Shown piece by piece: positions 13,730-14,943 of a stretch of 14,943 bases of DNA. The notes below the pieces were generated by a model, which worked only from the letters and a program-made list of their open reading frames with translations, made no database searches and was not told where the DNA came from. This DNA comes from Ruminococcaceae bacterium UBA866 (GTDB lineage: Bacteria; Bacillota; Clostridia; Oscillospirales; Ruminococcaceae): the NCBI GenBank assembly GCA_002295325.1, contig DBGA01000055.1:28243-43185 (forward strand), given 5' to 3'. The translations under genes and the position numbers were made by a program. The first letter of the stretch is position 1, and each line of letters starts with the position of its first letter.

Positions 13730-14109
13730 CACATTGTTCAAAAAATTCTACAAATAGTTTTTACTTCGCACAAAACGCCTTTTTTTTGTTAATATTGCCC
13801 TACCCAAACATAATCTAATTTTACTTTTTATATAAACTTTTATAGTCAGTTTTATTATACAACTGCACTAAATCTAATACACATTTATCGATAATACTAG
13901 CACTTTGCCCAAAACGCTATTTTACAATTTGTATAATAATTATTGGTTTAAAATTTTAGTATAATAATATGAACTCAATGTTAATTGATGTAATTAAATT
14001 TAATATATTACCTTACATGATTTTCCAAAAGGCGATTTGACGAAGTTTTTTATACTATATATAAACTTATTGTCGTATTATACTTTAAGTTATATCGCTT
14101 GTCCGAGCA
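13730..14109. other. AT-rich gene-free region
   Basis: About 380 bp with no convincing gene in either direction. It contains an imperfect direct repeat (minus strand GCGTTTTGGGCAAAGT near 13903-13918, and GCGTTTTGTGCGAAGT near 13763-13778, 14 of 16 identical). It also has several weak -10-like boxes, including TATAAT on the minus strand near 14078, and a 23-codon frame at 13969-14040 (+) without a ribosome binding site. There is no clear terminator for the gene ending at 14110. It may be an extended regulatory region or remnant DNA. Confidence 0.4.
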
Positions 14110-14451
14110 TTAAAATAATCTATAAACCCACTTCCCTACTGCATCCATTCCACCATCTACAGCACAGAAGAACGCCCTAATTTCAGAGGGAATTAGGACG
14201 TCATATGTCGAAATTTTATTGAAAAATTGGTTAATTTTTGAAAAATCAAAAATATATTTTTTATTTAACGCAATAATTTCTATTCCATTTTTCATATTTT
14301 TTTCAATATTAAGAACGGAAAATTCATTTGGCGACATGGTATTTTCCATTCTATATAATGAAGTTAAGACAAAAGATACGAGTACACCGAGCATAATTGT
14401 GATTAAAAAACCTAGAATAAAAGCCGATAATCTTCCTGAATTTTGTTTCAT
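14110..14451 (-). CDS. Unrecognised membrane-anchored protein, coupled to spoIIP
   Basis: 113-aa protein that I do not recognise. It has a basic N-terminus (KQNSGR), one strong transmembrane helix (about 9-32) and an outer region of about 80 residues with predicted mixed structure, including NKKYIFDFSKINQFF. The positive-inside rule places the C-terminal part outside the cytoplasm. The ATG at 14451 has AGGAGG 4 nt upstream, and this sequence overlaps the spoIIP stop codon, so the gene is translationally coupled to spoIIP with an 8-bp gap. It is therefore probably made during sporulation, and both proteins would be membrane-anchored on the same side. A role in engulfment or as a SpoIIP partner is an inference only. 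Confidence 0.75.
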   Translation of the reverse strand: MKQNSGRLSAFILGFLITIMLGVLVSFVLTSLYRMENTMSPNEFSVLNIEKNMKNGIEIIALNKKYIFDFSKINQFFNKISTYDVLIPSEIRAFFCAVDGGMDAVGKWVYRLF

Positions 14452-14459
14452 AATTCCTC

Positions 14460-14943
14460 CTATTTTAACGAAAGCAACATTTTTGCAAGAGATTTTCCTA
14501 CCAATTCACCGCAATAAATTGCCTCTTCCAAGGTGTTTGCATGGCCTCCCATTTCAAGTAAAATTGAGCCTGTTGTTAGATTTTGATTATATTTTCGATA
14601 ATCAAACAAAATTGGACGTGCAAGCGTTTTATAATCTTTTTCCATTTGACGTTGTAATGCTACGCTAAATTTTAGGTTTTCCATATAGTTTGGCATATTC
14701 ATTTTGCCATCATCACAACCGGAAATAATCATGACTTGAGCGACTTTTTTCCCATTGATTGTAGTTACAGGCGCAATCATACTGTCGGCACTAGGCTGTA
14801 TCGCATCACGATGCACATCGAGAACCACCTTGATTGTAGGGTTTTCTTTGAGTATCTTTTTAACTGTAACCGCACTGCGTTCATAAGCACCGTTATAAGA
14901 CGGATAGTCATGCAGTGTTCTGTCGTGAACGACACCAATACCA
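14460..14943 (-). CDS. spoIIP: Stage II sporulation protein P (partial, N-terminus beyond right edge)
   Basis: C-terminal 161 codons of SpoIIP, a membrane-anchored peptidoglycan amidase/endopeptidase that works with SpoIID and SpoIIM to thin septal peptidoglycan and drive engulfment of the forespore. The frame is open to the right edge, so the real start is outside the window; a GTG at 14828 is internal. Visible family signatures are VVHDRTLHDYPSYNGAYERS close to the edge, the metal-site region VVLDVHRDAI, RPILFDYRKYNQNLTTGSIL, and LLEMGGHANTLEEAIYCG near the end. Its TAG stop overlaps the ribosome binding site of the next gene. This gene is the best evidence that the organism forms endospores. 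Confidence 0.93.
   Translation of the reverse strand, partial: GIGVVHDRTLHDYPSYNGAYERSAVTVKKILKENPTIKVVLDVHRDAIQPSADSMIAPVTTINGKKVAQVMIISGCDDGKMNMPNYMENLKFSVALQRQMEKDYKTLARPILFDYRKYNQNLTTGSILLEMGGHANTLEEAIYCGELVGKSLAKMLLSLK

Noticed and set aside
13969..14040. A 23-codon plus-strand frame (MNSMLIDVIKF...) just after a TATAAT-like box.
   Set aside because: No ribosome binding site, AT-driven composition, and no supporting context; not called as a gene.
14037..14070. Plus-strand TTGACG and TATAAA with 17-bp spacing, and a minus-strand CGGACA-17-TATAAT nearby.
   Set aside because: In such AT-rich DNA these matches are expected by chance, and no gene follows in a sensible distance on the plus strand.

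Overview
The window looks like chromosomal DNA of a low-GC, endospore-forming Firmicute of the class Clostridia, probably Oscillospiraceae/Ruminococcaceae-like. The grounds are AT-rich intergenic DNA, strong GGAGG-type ribosome binding sites, near-consensus sigma-A promoters, a SpoIIP sporulation gene, the Firmicutes order rplS-lepB-ylqF-rnhB, and a secG-rnr pair. Most genes lie on the minus strand. Only secG and rnr are on the plus strand. I see no tRNA, rRNA, CRISPR array, transposase or phage gene.

Left block (1-6505, minus strand, transcribed right to left): a promoter and long structured leader precede rplS (ribosomal protein L19). Then come an intra-operon terminator, two tandem signal peptidase I genes, ylqF/rbgA (50S assembly GTPase), a hairpin-rich repeat cluster, an RNase HII-YraN fusion, an M19 dipeptidase, and threonine synthase (cut by the left edge). 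The first part is a ribosome/secretion/RNA-DNA maintenance operon; the dipeptidase and thrC are metabolic additions.

Centre (6543-9222, plus strand): secG has its own promoter and terminator and is followed by rnr (RNase R). rnr ends at a bidirectional terminator that it shares with the converging padR module.

Right block (9230-14943, minus strand): a self-contained PadR regulator plus HAAS-domain membrane protein module has a strong promoter overlapped by a near-perfect 35-nt palindrome. Further right are a ydbS-ydbT pair of bacterial PH-domain membrane proteins, a YabE-like G5/3D cell-wall protein with a perfect-consensus promoter, a 540-bp AT-rich region without a convincing gene, an unrecognised membrane-anchored protein, and the C-terminal part of spoIIP (cut by the right edge).

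The best leads beyond standard annotation are: the PadR/HAAS module carrying a decarboxylase-beta-like GxADGPTxI motif and flanked by an exact 32-nt repeat; dispersed hairpin repeats whose non-Watson-Crick pairs are G-U wobbles only in the minus-strand RNA; the large rplS leader; the small protein translationally coupled to spoIIP; and a cluster of TTGTGC motifs upstream of the YabE-like gene.
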